From Karalla daura (taxonomy: Eukaryota > Chordata > Actinopteri > Chaetodontiformes > Leiognathidae): a DNA stretch of 64,000 nt. How positions within the stretch are numbered: the first letter of the stretch is position 1; the number at the start of each line of letters is the position of its first letter. Made by a program: the position numbers and the translations under genes. The notes beneath the pieces were generated by a model that saw nothing but the letters and a program-made list of their open reading frames with translations, had not been told where the DNA came from and did no database searches. Where the stretch lies: positions 2,002,146 through 2,066,145 of the forward strand of contig CM055211.1 in the NCBI GenBank assembly GCA_029224185.1. Reading direction: 5' to 3'. Positions 1 through 11,101 of this stretch are shown here, in pieces.

Positions 1-344
1 TGGATGGCGATCTTGGCCGGGTGGCTCACCACCTCCTCGTTGCAGTTGACGTAGGTGGTGCGGAAGTTGATGAGGATGTCCACGATGAACATGATGTCCA
101 CGATCAGGTCCACCACGTTGAGCGGCGAGCACGAGTAGCCGCACTCGCGCCGCCGCTGCTCCTCGATGTCGTTGAGCAGGAAGGCGGCCGAGTACGGCGT
201 GAAGATGGCCGTGTAGATGACCAGCAGCAGGATGAGCCAGTCCCACACCGCCTTGAAGGGGCTGTAGTGCAGGATGGTCCACTTGTCGATGCGCGGCGTC
301 TGCAGCTTGTACTCGGGCAGCACGTCGGCGCCCAGAGAGAGAAC
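1..344 (-). CDS. kcnh7: kcnh7 exon 6 (partial): S1, S1-S2 loop, S2
   Basis: The exon begins at GTT after acceptor AG (346-345) in phase 0 and is cut by the left edge after Ile507. It opens VLSLGADVLPEYKLQTPRID, the universal ERG pre-S1 segment. S1 is about 425-448 (WDWLILLLVIYTAIFTPYSA) and S2 about 470-490, with acidic residues Asp472, Asp476 and Asp482 in the order seen in hERG S2, the partners of S4 arginines. The S1-S2 loop ECGYSCSPLNVVD matches KCNH7 better than KCNH2. The family exon is longer, so S3 (YFKGWFLIDMV in relatives) should follow outside the window. The upstream acceptor tract is a TCC/TCT repeat. Confidence 0.96.
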
Positions 345-346
345 CT

Positions 347-382
347 GAGGAGGAGGAGGGAGGAGGAGGAGGAGGAGGGAGA
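347..382. repeat. GGA-rich tract forming the exon 6 acceptor tract
   Basis: Imperfect GAG/GGA repeats; on the coding strand TCC/CTC up to the CAG acceptor of exon 6. Confidence 0.9.
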
Positions 383-1300
383 GGTTATTCCCGCTGTGTC
401 AGAGCCCTGAACTCTCCCCAAACCTCCTCATCTGCTCCTGGAACAAACATCACTACACGAAACGCCTTCTACCGTCTGCAGTCCCTCAGTCTGCACCTTC
501 CAGTATCTGCAGAGTCATTTTCACAGGGTCCGTTCCTCTGAAACGCCTTGCATTCAGTGACAGGTCATAATATATATCACATACTCTACATGTGACGCCG
601 ACTTCCAACAGTTGTAATGAGACCATACAATTTCCTGATGCTTTAAAAGTCTGAAGGGATGAGATTGCTCTGAGGGATCTGAAGTACTGGTGTAAAATGT
701 GTGGCTTTATTGGGGTCTGATTGTGTTTGTGATGGCTTTAGTATTAACCTGATTGTGGCTGGTTTGGGATTTGAGGAAACGTGTAGTTTCTCACAGCACC
801 TCGGCCTGACTTTTTGTTTCGCTACATGGCAGCGAAATGACATTAAGTGACATTAAGAGTGCCACAGAGTGAGTTTCCGGCAGATTTCTCTGCTTTTCTT
901 TCTCAATTCGGGGGCAAATTGACTTGGAAAGTGCCAAGAAACTGACAAAATGCACAAAACATTTCGAGCGCTGCGAGAGATTTGCCGCAGCGGAAGAGGC
1001 CGTCACGCGTGCCGGAGATGTGAAGCCAGGGACGTGGGTGGTTGGGAGGGAAAGCAGGTCTGGAGCGGAGACGCCCTGGGGTCGGCGTGCGAGGAAAGCG
1101 CTTTTAAGAAATGGGCTTCTCCCGGGACGACTTAAAAGTGCAAAGCCTCGTATTAACGCCGTTAATCGAGCCTCTGCATTCGTTACGGCTCTAAACGATC
1201 AACAAAACAGGCGAGGATCTTAAAGACGCCTCCTGGTGTCGGAAAATAGGTTAAAGTAATTCACCGAGATGTAAAAACAGCACGCATTAGCATTCCGGCG

Positions 1301-1301
<1 letters not shown>

Positions 1302-1365
<64 letters not shown>
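1302..1365. repeat. (GT)n microsatellite
   Basis: Uninterrupted GT repeat of 64 nt in intron 5, followed by a G-rich tail. Confidence 0.98.
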
Positions 1366-1367
<2 letters not shown>

Positions 1368-1897
1368 GGGAGGGAGAGGGGAGGGTAAGAACGCGGCATT
1401 AAATTATGACAAATGACTGAAGATTAGGTCAAGCAAAGGTCACGTTTGTTGATATGAGTAATGTGGCCGCAGGAGCTGAACTCCAGCGGCACGGCTGTGT
1501 GTGCGCGCGCACACGCACACACACTGGATCACTCCAGGCATGAATTTCCCACCCGGAGATAAATCATTCACGTGTTAAGCGAAGGATGAGGGGAAACGGG
1601 GGGGAAAAAAAACCCCAGACTGTTTCCATTTGAAAACCGTTGTTTTGCGCGATCCGTACAAGAGTCGGATACACTTTAGAGCTTTGTAACCTGGAGGAAC
1701 AATATGTAGGAAAATATGAAGGAATACAACAAGGAGTATCCAGAAGAATAGAGGGATGATGCTCATTATCTCTGTTATGGCTGTTACCATATATACCGAA
1801 GGAGCTGTGAACAGAGATACCACATGCACCATTCCGGATGAGAGGCTCCACGACTGGGTAATTAAAGGTGCGACATGTACAGTAAAAGGCAGGCTGA

Positions 1898-1901
<4 letters not shown>

Positions 1902-1978
<77 letters not shown>
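1902..1978. repeat. (GA)n microsatellite
   Basis: Uninterrupted AG/GA repeat of 77 nt; source of the Arg-Glu and Ser-Leu repeat open frames around it. Confidence 0.98.
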
Positions 1979-1979
<1 letters not shown>

Positions 1980-2899
1980 GACTACAGAGGTTCAGAAATA
2001 CAGAAAAATGGCTCCAATATCTTTGGCCTGGCCCCCTCCATCCCCCCACCTCCTCCCTCTCCGCAGTCGGGGCTCAAGTGTTAATAATAATGGAATCGGT
2101 TGTTAGAAGCCCCTGCCCTCCGCCAGGCTGCGGGGGTCCAACGCTTTGTGTCCCGGAGCGGCGGGACGAGCCCCCTGAAATGGATCAGAAGCGCACAAAG
2201 GGAGCGCGTTCTATTATTTACGCCGCTGCCGCTTCATTAAGGGCCAGCGGTTGGGACGCCGGGTTTTCAGCGCGCCCGGCCCGCAGACAATGCGTAACTT
2301 TTAAATAACGCTGCTCTCTCTCTCTCTCTCTCTTATCTCGGGTTTTGATTGGACCCGAGTTGGAAAACGTGCTCTCGGCCTCTCCGCCGTGCCTCCGGTC
2401 CGCACCTAACCCCGTCCAACCGGACCCGAAAGTGTCCAACCGCAAGCCACTGGTCGTCTGTGGCTCCCTATTATGAAAAACAAATGAACAAAACGAACAC
2501 TAAAAAAAAACAACGCGAGTCCTTTGAGCGGTGCCCCGCGTTTTAAACCGTGACCGTGACCCGATTCCAGACCCCCGCCCCGGGGGCCGCCTGACTCCAC
2601 CTGGCTGCCTGCACTATTTTTACCCCGTCCTCCGCCGCTAATTTATTGTTTTGTACTCCGACGCTAATCCGTCGCACCGTTTTAACGTCGAGCGGGACAA
2701 CCGTGCCGCTGCCGACCTCTCGGCCGAGTCTCGGCGGGTCTCGCCCGCTCGAACAGAGGGTAAATTAAAAATAAAACACCCTGCGTCACTCCCTGAAGTG
2801 TGTGCAGTTGGAGTTCAAACCGTGGAACAACCAGAGACAACAAACAACAAAATATGCAAATAGAGTATCACACAACACCATAAAACTGTTGTGTTGTGG

Positions 2900-2932
2900 T
2901 ATATATATATATATATATATGTGTGTGTATAT
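2900..2932. repeat. (AT)n(GT)n compound microsatellite
   Basis: TA repeat of about 20 nt passing into GT repeat and a further TATATG. Confidence 0.95.
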
Positions 2933-3219
2933 GTATAGTAATGTGTAGCAGTGCAGGGGTCAGGGCGTGGTAGTGCCTTAACACCAGCCAGCTGTGTGGC
3001 TCCGCTAATCGGCGTTGCCATGGCGACGGCAGCAACTGGGCTCAGCGGTTACCAACAGTAATTCAACAGAACCTCTACGACCTGGCCAGACCAAGTCAAC
3101 GGAGCAAACTCAGATTACACAGTGTGAACATTTAATGCCGCGCTTTGAACTTACTCCAGAGAAGTTCACCTTGCCCCATTCACCTTGCCCCATTCATTTT
3201 TTGTGGATATCTATATATG

Positions 3220-3318
<99 letters not shown>
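3220..3318. repeat. (ATCT)n / GATA tetranucleotide microsatellite
   Basis: About 25 uninterrupted ATCT units, flanked by AT-rich tails. It explains the Ile-Tyr-Leu-Ser open frames here. Confidence 0.98.
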
Positions 3319-3484
3319 ATGTATATATATATATAGCCCCATAATGAGGACCCACTGCAATATTTAGCTCCTTACATGGATTCATTGGATCATTATTCAT
3401 GAAGCGAGCGGCTCTGTTCTTTCCTGGTGACGATACAAACAAGATGGTGAGCGCTCTGCCCCCCATCCGCCTGGATACATTACC

Positions 3485-3506
3485 ACCCCCCCCCCCCCCC
3501 CCCCCC
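3485..3506. repeat. C homopolymer
   Basis: 22 consecutive C. Confidence 0.97.
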
Positions 3507-3670
3507 GCCACCCTCCCCACCGCCTCGGCCTGCCAGAGAGGAGCCTGCGAGGAGTCGGACGCTTGGCGGGATGACAGTTCTGGATTAACGTGTTGTGGCC
3601 AATCTGTTCCTAAATAAAAGATCGGCCTCTTAATTATTTAACCTACCTACTGTAGCCATGTGCAAATCAA

Positions 3671-3673
3671 CTC

Positions 3674-3708
<35 letters not shown>
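3671..3708. repeat. (CT)n microsatellite
   Basis: CT repeat with one CCC interruption. Confidence 0.96.
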
Positions 3709-4032
3709 GGTGGGATAATGGAGGCTCGGCCTCGGCCGATATGCAAATGTGAGCCGCGCTCCGTCTCCGGTTCGCGTTGGGCCCTCGCCGCCGGGATTAT
3801 TATTATTTATAGGCGTCGGAGTGTTGTTTCGTGTTTCCGCGGGCTAATCGACTTTAAAGACGAGCTCCGAGCGGGACGTGGGGGCCGTGTGCGCTCCAAC
3901 AATTCCTCGTGAGCGCTGCAAATGCGAGGGACGGCGCGACAGCTGCTTTCTCCGCTCGCTGGCCCGGCCTCTCCCTGGCTGGAGCCCTCCATCTGGCCCC
4001 GTGGAGGGAAAGGTGGTGGGAGTGGTGGTGGT

Positions 4033-4052
4033 GGGGGGGGGGGGGGGGGGGG
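4033..4052. repeat. G homopolymer after GGT repeat
   Basis: 20 consecutive G following TGG/GGT repeats. Confidence 0.97.
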
Positions 4053-4597
4053 CGAGGCCAGATGAGAGCATGTCTGCTCTCACGCCTTGATTGTGGCTTC
4101 AAAGGAGTCCGGGGGGTGGGGGTCGCTTTCAAGACATCTGCTGCTGCTTTTGTGCCCGCTCGCGGTCAGGTGTCCGCAGTCTGTTTCCAGAGCTGAACCG
4201 TCAGAGATGAGACTGAGGTGTGGTGTGGTGCGGTGCATCCTGCCACCCCCACTCTGGCTCATCTTATCCATTTCTCGCCACGGTAACTTCAGCGCCACGC
4301 CAATCGTAGCAAGGGCCGCACCATATGGTCCACTGTGAGACATACGGTTGACATACGGTTGAGGGGGGATGCAGCACAGAACTAATCGATTAACCGGCTC
4401 AGAAAGCAACTAACTTCCTGAGCCAGAGTTCTCAAAGTTGAGGCAAAATTCTTCCTCATCTCAGCCCCAGGGATGTGACTATTTTCTGGCTCCTTGGGTC
4501 CCTGTGCATCATTTTACAAACCCGAACAATGAATCGGTTAATTGAGACGGATTAATGGAGCCACGAAAACGATAGTTTGTTGCAGAGACGACACGTT

Positions 4598-4631
4598 AGA
4601 GAGAGAGAGCGAGAGAGAGAGAGAGAGAGAG
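4598..4631. repeat. (GA)n microsatellite
   Basis: GA repeat with one GC interruption. Confidence 0.95.
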
Positions 4632-6013
4632 TGATTAAGCAAAGCCGGGGCGTCGGTAATTTAGGCACTGGTTTGTGCGGAGCGTGGCGACCGGTTCGCG
4701 GCTCCTCTGACACACCAGTCCATTAAAAGCGCATTAATAAGCCCTGCCCGGCTGCGGCTTAATAACTTTGACTTTGGAGCGGGACGCCGAGGTCAGAGCC
4801 CCCCCCCCCCCCCCCCTCCCTCTGGCTCCGGTGGCGGGGGGCCCTCAGCTGAAGTTGCCTTGGAGTGCGAAACCGGGGTCAATTTCCATGCCCTCTATCT
4901 GTTACACCGTTAATGGGCAAAATGCAAAACCGAGACCTAATCAGTGGTTTGGGGCGACTCCCGCCCGCCTCTGGGAATACATTAACTTACAGTGCCCCCC
5001 CCCCACCTCCTTCCTTCTCTCTCTCTCTCTGCAGGCCGGGGAAGGTGAGGATGACCTCTAACCCTGTGGGTAACTTTAGAAATACGTCCCGAAGTGTGGA
5101 CGCTGTCTGGCAGCCGTAAGAGTATCCCTGGCTATCTGGCGGGGTTGATGGACACCTCGGACGTATCGGACCCCACCCCCTCCCACCCCCCCTTCGAGCT
5201 TCAATTAATCATCGGGAGGCGTCCGGAGGAGCCCGGGAAAGGGGAGAGGAGTCAACCTGCCCGCTCCGACCTCCGCTCAATCTGCGCGTCCGTGATTTGC
5301 GAGGACGGATAAAAAGCCCGACGACGCGTCTCCTGCGCAACCTCTGAGCGAGCGGGCGGGCAAACGATTGCCAGCGTGAATCACCGAGACGCGCAAAACT
5401 GCGCGTGTGCTAATTGTTTTTTGACTTTTAATCGCAGCCAGAGTGCCCGTAATCATCACGAAGCGCGTGCTGGTGACGGATTTCAGACCAGTAACCCCAG
5501 AGTCGTGCTCAACGCTGCTTTTTATATAAGAGGGAGCGAGAGAGGGAGTGATTCACAGTCAAATTAAACAAGGGTCACAAATCACAAATTTGCCTTTGGG
5601 GAGGGGGGAATTTATAATCTGCATAGCGCGCACACACACACACACACACAATACCCTCTAACAAAGAAATTCATATAAAAATAACTCTCAAACGGATCGA
5701 CAGAGAAGCCACTGGTAACATCTCAATATCGGAGAAACGCGTTCTAGGTTCTTGGGAGTAGAAACCGAAGCGTGGAGATGCAGGGAGGAGGGGGGGGGAG
5801 TAAAAATAAGTGCTGGGAAACGCAATAAAAAAGGCAGCCCTGAGTCACCCCCGTTGTTCTGAAAGCGGCCGAGCGGACTCAGGACCTGCGTGATTGTCTC
5901 ATTTCATCATCAGCCGCTGATCGATTCCAGAACTTCCCTCGTTTCAGTGGATGGAATCTGCTGAGGAGTCCTACGCCTCCTACGCGAACTGGAGTGTGGC
6001 GCTTTTCCCTCAC

Positions 6014-6228
6014 CTGTGTGACCTTGTCGGTGACGTTGTGCGTGCGGTCTTTGACCTTGGGGGCGATGATGGTCTTCTCGGACGAGGGCGGCGACGGGCA
6101 CTTCTTCTCGTTGTTGGCCTCGGAGAAGTTGAGCGTGATGAGCGGGATCTTGTTGATGGTGCTGTACTTGTTGAGGTTGGAGTCGGAGGTGGAGCCCAGC
6201 AGGCTGGACTTGATCTGGCTCAGCGGCC
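6014..6228 (-). CDS. kcnh7: kcnh7 exon 5: end of N-linker before S1
   Basis: This 215-nt exon starts after a pyrimidine-rich tract ending CGCAG and ends CAG|GTGAG. It completes Gly322 and encodes residues 323-393 exactly to a codon boundary. It contains SSLLGSTSDSNLNKYSTINK followed by a conserved ITLNF, then TIIAPKVKDRTHNVTDKVTQ, the last being the ERG-family segment just before the membrane domain. The NLNKYSTINKIP string points to KCNH7. Codon third positions are G or C in 69 of 71 codons, an extreme bias. The less conserved EANNEKKCPSPPSSE lies in the usual variable spot. Confidence 0.95.
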
Positions 6229-6597
6229 CTGCGGGGGGAGGGGGAAGGGAGGGGCAAGCAAAGAGGGGGACAGCCTTGAGCTTTTGGAGCCTGCGAAGCG
6301 GCGAGGTCGCTCTTGCCGGGCGCCGTGACGTGACGAAGTGAGCATGGGGCGATTTATTTATCTATTCATTCATCTGCTTTCTTCTGTGAGTGAGCGCGAC
6401 CACCACGACACAAACACCGAGATGCTGAAATACAAACTCCGCAGCCACCGGACGGGAGCCGTTTGGGAGTTTCTCATGGGGGAGAAAAAAAAATGTAAAA
6501 AAAAAGAAGAAAAGAATGATGCGTGGACCGCACAGCGTCCGGCCAGGCCTGTCGTGACAACACTGCAACAACATGTGACACTGATGTAAAAGGTGGA

Positions 6598-6600
<3 letters not shown>

Positions 6601-6638
<38 letters not shown>

Positions 6639-6642
6639 GAGA
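6601..6642. repeat. (GA)n microsatellite
   Basis: GA repeat with one CA interruption, intron 4. Confidence 0.97.
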
Positions 6643-7213
6643 TGCTGGTTCAGCAGAGGGTTGAGTTGTTTTCCTTTTTTCACATATCGTTTCGCCCCCT
6701 TCCCTCGAACGTTGTCACAAAGCACAGGAGAGGTGATTGAGAGCCGGGGACAGAGGAACGGACAGCTGAGGATGAGCGATTGCATGCACAGCTCCGACGC
6801 ATGCCACAGCCAGTCAGTAAGTAAGGAGGTGAGGATACAGCATGGATATATACAAAAAATGCGAGGAGGAGGAGAAAAAAAAAGAAGGAAGGAGAAGCTG
6901 AAGCCATACCGCCAGCCATCCAGGAGCGAGACACTGGCAGACGAGGAGAGAGAAGAGATAAGCAGGTGAAAGGGGAGAAAGAAAACGGAGAGGAAAAAGC
7001 GGCAGAGGGCGCTTCGGATTGCACATTGCGTCAAAAGAACAACAAAAAAACCCATAAAAAAAACACATTATTGCGCAATTCAACGGTTATTCCCGGGAGC
7101 CCCTGGTTCGGACGTGCTGTGCGAGGGACACCATGTATGCATGCAGCATATGCATCGTTACGTTTCCAGTGCGGGTCATGTTACCGGGGACGGGCGGGGG
7201 TGGGGGTGGAGTA

Positions 7214-7215
<2 letters not shown>

Positions 7216-7260
<45 letters not shown>

Positions 7261-7262
7261 GG
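7216..7262. repeat. (GT)n followed by G homopolymer
   Basis: About 28 nt of GT then about 20 G. Confidence 0.97.
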
Positions 7263-7984
7263 CGAGCAGAGAAATTTCAAGTGGAAACGCAGCCGGGTCT
7301 CTCGGCGTTCCGCTCGGAGGGAGACGGAGGTTAGGTGTCGTTTCGTCAGGCCTCATTGACTTTCTTCGGCGAAGAAAAGCGGCAGACGGGGCCGTACAGT
7401 ATTCGGTGGCGTCATGCAAGCGCGTGCAGGGGGTGGGGTGGGTGGGCGCTCTGGCTCGTTCGTTTTTTCCCTTGTGCTTTTTCATCGGGGAGGGGTCGGA
7501 GGTCACCGCCGGCGGTTTCCAGGGGAAAAAACCAGGGCATTCGCCGGAAACCTGAGTCGCATGCAACAAGCGGGTGCGGAGGGTCTCTGCGTGGTTACCT
7601 TTAATATTGCGGCCATTGTCTGTCGTGACGTCGGAGAGAGAAAGTGGAGGGCGGGAGGGAGGGACAAAGAGGAGGAGGGGGAGGGGGAAAGAAAATAAGC
7701 GGAAGGTGAGAGGAGAGTTTCTGCTTCTCTTACGATGACAAATGGCGGGCGGCGTCGAGGAGCCGCCCGTTCTCCGGCGGCCGATTCATTACAGCGAAGG
7801 AGACGTATGAGCGTGTCAGCCGCCCCCCCCCTCCCCCGGAGCCGTTTGAATGAGGACGGTAGATAAGGAGAAGGAGGAGGTGGTGGTGGTGTGGTGGGGG
7901 GGGGGGTTGCTGATTGGCCTCGGCCACCGCTCCACACATCCTAATGAGGAGTGAACGAGTGATCGGACCCTCCGGGGGCAGTGA

Positions 7985-8005
7985 CCCCCCCCCCCCCCCC
8001 CCCCC
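7985..8005. repeat. C homopolymer
   Basis: 21 consecutive C in intron 4. Confidence 0.97.
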
Positions 8006-8713
8006 GTTTAATAACGTCTCCTGGTCTCCGTCTGGTTATCGATAGAGACGCGTCATCGGGCGCTGGTCAGGAGGCCTGGAGCGCTTCCATAGAGGAACCA
8101 TAGAAGTTGGAAACTGCCCTCGAACTCAGAGCTCTAACAAATGATCGTTTTCCGAGTCGGTCCACCTGCCAATCACTTTCTCCTTGAGTCGAATGGTCGT
8201 TTTGTTTGTGAAATGGTGCGAAAGAAAAAGGAAATTTGTCCTCGCTTGTTCCAAAAAGACAAAAAATCTGATCTTTAAATGCTTTTTTCTGTCCTCACCT
8301 CTACGACATTACATTGAAATCGCAGAGAAATGACAAAACCGGAGCGTATTTACATCGAGGGTCAGACAGTTTGACTTCTTTGACTTTGACATCCTTCAAA
8401 AAAGCTTGCGAGATTATTTCAGGAGTCGATGGAACGATTAGTTGTTACAGTTGAGTAGAGTTAACGCTAACCCTTTGACTTCACTTCTCCCAAACTCAAA
8501 CAACATTATCAAATGCTTAAATCGGCTGCTCCATGATCAAAACAGTTGATTGTGTTATCATCCAATTGACAGATTGGCTCTATTCTCAATTAAAAAGAAA
8601 AAGTACACCTAAAAAGCAGTGTTTGATAGCGATTTAATATACAACTTATATAGAACTTATACAACTTTTCCCTCTTTGAACGCTGGCACAGAGCTCGTGT
8701 GGGGGCTCCCTAC

Positions 8714-9214
8714 CTTCGCTGGCGTGTCTGTCCCTGAAGGGCAGACTCTTGGAGTTGCAGCCGAAGCCCTCCATGTCGTGCACCGAGGACGCCCTGCGGA
8801 TGCTGCACACGCTCTCCCGGGAGGCGGTGGGGGTGAGGCCCGGGATGGACGGGGCGGCGATGAGCGTGTCCTCCTGGCCCTGCTGCTGCTGCTGCTGCGG
8901 CTGCTGCGTCTGGCCCCCCGCCTGCTCCGGGTACGCCCGCTCCCAGGGGCCCTTGGGCGAGGAGTGGTCCAGGGGCCCCGACACGGGCGTGGAGCAGTGG
9001 CTGGGCCCGATGAGGGCGCGCGTGTCGTTGGCGTAGGACGGGCTGCAGCTCTCCCGCGTGGCGGGGAGCTGGTAGTCGCGCGTGGCCACCGAGCCGTCGC
9101 TGTGGCGGGGGGAGTCCACCATGACGGCGTCGGGGTCCTCCTGGGGCAGGGACTGCTTGCTGATGCCCAGCAGGGGTAAGGCCGGGAAGCGGAAGCGGAA
9201 GAATCTCCCTTTCC
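8714..9214 (-). CDS. kcnh7: kcnh7 exon 4: cytoplasmic N-linker with polyglutamine insert
   Basis: This 501-nt exon encodes residues 156-321 with split codons for Trp155 and Gly322. Anchors shared with recalled mammalian KCNH7 are KQSLPQEDPD (174-183), ESCSPS (209-214), SGPLDHSSPK (233-242) and SIRRASSVHD (292-301). RRAS at 294-297 is a protein kinase A consensus, aligned with the Ser283 site of hERG. Between SSPK and SRES the fish protein carries a glutamine-rich stretch (252-268, with six consecutive Gln at 261-266) and a Pro/Ala segment that I do not recall in mammalian KCNH7. The linker is expected to be disordered and fast-evolving. The acceptor lies directly against a CT microsatellite (9217-9263). 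Confidence 0.94.
8880..8906. repeat. kcnh7: CTG/CAG trinucleotide repeat inside kcnh7 exon 4
   Basis: Six CTG units (8880-8897), one CGG, then two more CTG units on the plus strand. Read on the minus strand this is QQ-P-QQQQQQ. It is coding and in frame. Confidence 0.97.
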
Positions 9215-9216
9215 CT

Positions 9217-9263
9217 GAGAGAGAGAGAGAGAGATGGATAGAGAGAGAGAGAGAGAGAGAGGG
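9217..9263. repeat. (GA)n microsatellite forming the exon 4 acceptor tract
   Basis: GA repeats interrupted once by a TGGATA word. On the coding strand this is CT repeat running directly into CTCAG|GG of exon 4, so it is the polypyrimidine tract. Confidence 0.97.
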
Positions 9264-10342
9264 AGTATATTACTGTCCCATTACTGCACTTTATGGTGAG
9301 CTGTCACTCCCTAGTACATAAACATGAATTGAGAGTCATCAGAGAATTTTCACTTCATCTCTTAAAATTACTCTCAAAAGCGCGCTTAAAACAAGAAAAT
9401 ATCCGACGATGCTTTAGGGGCGATTCTGATCGCGTAATAGTCAATAAATAGTCAATCGGTCGTTGCAACTATGATGAAAACAGCAGTGTAGAACAACCAT
9501 TAAACAACTCTCTCCTTCCTTCGGGACATTTCGGGGATGCCGGGGGGTATATAGCCGCGATCCCGCTACACTTTACGGCGAGCGGTAACACACGGAGCGC
9601 CGAGCGCTCGCCGTCGTTTCCGAGCGGCGAGACATCAATCCAGAGACGCCGGCTCGACTCGCTCAATTATCCCGAGGTTGAGCGGGAGCCATGCGGCCGC
9701 TTGGAGAGGCCGAGGAAGCCGAGCAGCTCCGTGCTTCTTCCGCTTTCGTTGTTTTAATGAGCCTGCGGGATGCACGTCGCCCGCTCCGACCCCGGCGTCG
9801 CGTTCTCCATATCTCACGCTTGTTTCGACTTTTTTCCCCCCAACAGGACTGAGGAAAGCCTCGCCGATTCAGCTATCTTAAAAAGAAGAGCCCGGCAGAT
9901 CAAACACAAACGCCCGCGCCGCCTCGGGCCCACGGTTCAATCTTCAATTTCTTTCAATTATTCATGGAGGAGGACATTCGCTCAAGTGTTATAATGCCGT
10001 GTGTGTGTGTGCGCAGGCCTTTTTTAATGAGTGATTGACGGCACCTGGAGAGATGAAGGAGCGCTGCTGTGGAGGGGAGGGGAAGGGGGGTGGGGTGGGG
10101 TGGGGCGCGGTAAGGAAACGCACGTCTCGCTGCGACGCGAAAGTGGGCCGAGCCGCCTGCGCGCACACCTACGCACGCGCCGCCCGTCCGAGGGTATGAG
10201 CAACGCGTCGCGGGAGAGAGGCGCCTCGCATATGGGCCTCGGAACGCGGCCTGCATGTTGTGAATCATTTAGTCGGCGGGAACATATGTCGCACATGTCA
10301 GCGCGGCGCGGAGGAACTCAAGAGCGAGCCGGGCGCCCGCCC

Positions 10343-10344
<2 letters not shown>

Positions 10345-10390
<46 letters not shown>
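10345..10390. repeat. (CT)n microsatellite
   Basis: Uninterrupted TC/CT repeat of 46 nt in intron 3. Confidence 0.97.
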
Positions 10391-10394
<4 letters not shown>

Positions 10395-10822
10395 AGCGCT
10401 TTCGAGGGCCGTCGCGTATGTGAACGACGTCTCCGGCCAGATGCTGACGATGCTGGATCTGAATAATCATCTGCATTTGAATGGCGGGAGGGCTGGACGA
10501 ATCATCCATTCCAATGACAATTAAAACGGATCGCAAAAGAAAAGTTCCACGCCGAGCCGAGGGGCCGATATTCGCCTGGCCAACCCCCCCCCCCGTCCCC
10601 CTCCCCCTGTCCGATTCGATCGCGAGCCTCCCCAGATGATGAATGGCAGCCGCCGGGCGCTTGCAATCGCCCCGCCCGCAGGATGAGCGCGCACGAGGGG
10701 CGCGAATCTTCTAATTAGCTCATAATTCAGTCACGTGTAGCTAGTCGCAGCCGCGCGTCGCTAAAGCTAACGGCCACATTGACAGAGGCGAAAGCTTGCA
10801 GGGACACGCTGCCCTTTCAGCG

Positions 10823-10824
<2 letters not shown>

Positions 10825-10853
<29 letters not shown>

Positions 10854-10884
10854 CATGTGTGCGTGTGCATGTGTGTGTGCGTGC
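10825..10884. repeat. (GT)n imperfect microsatellite
   Basis: GT repeat with CA and CG interruptions. Confidence 0.96.
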
Positions 10885-11039
10885 GCTCACTCCCTCTTCA
10901 AGCCTCTCAAAGAACCCTGCGAAAAAAAAAAAAAACAACTCACACAACCGGCGGACGTACAGTGGCCCCTGTTGCTATGATACCAGATAGTAATATTTGC
11001 ATTGAATATTAATCGGGGCCTCAGATCCACCGCGTCGGG

Positions 11040-11101
11040 AGGGTGTGGTGGTGGTGGTGGGGAGGAGGGGGGGCGGGGGGCGGGTGGGGGGGGGGGGGGG
11101 G
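11040..11101. repeat. G-rich tract (GGT)n plus G runs
   Basis: GGT repeats followed by six G runs ending in about 17 consecutive G; fits G-quadruplex spacing. Confidence 0.93.

Larger units (their letters stand above)
345..6013 (-). other. kcnh7: kcnh7 intron 5 (between exons 5 and 6)
   Basis: This 5.7-kb intron has no convincing exon inside. It holds GT, GA, CT, AT and ATCT microsatellites and C or G homopolymers listed separately. In KCNH2 the corresponding intron hosts the alternative 1b promoter; a weak parallel here, a TATA-like word on the minus strand near 5516-5528, is discussed in the findings. About 400-1000 and 2780-3060 are mostly unique sequence without recognised signals. Confidence 0.9.
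6229..8713 (-). other. kcnh7: kcnh7 intron 4 (between exons 4 and 5)
   Basis: This 2.5-kb intron has a GA tract (6601-6642), a GT/G tract (7216-7262) and a C tract (7985-8005). The stretch 8130-8640 is AT-rich, CpG-poor and non-repetitive, unlike its surroundings. No coding signal was recognised. Confidence 0.9.

Noticed and set aside
21..410. 129-codon plus-strand and 105-codon minus-strand frames at the left edge
   Set aside because: Both are out-of-frame readings of kcnh7 exon 6 and its acceptor repeat.
5281..5330. GGATAAAAAG on the plus strand as a TATA box
   Set aside because: It points away from the gene, and no exon follows on the plus strand.
8619..9179. 186-codon open frame on the plus strand across exon 4
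   Set aside because: It is the antisense shadow of the GC3-rich kcnh7 exon and has no recognised domain.
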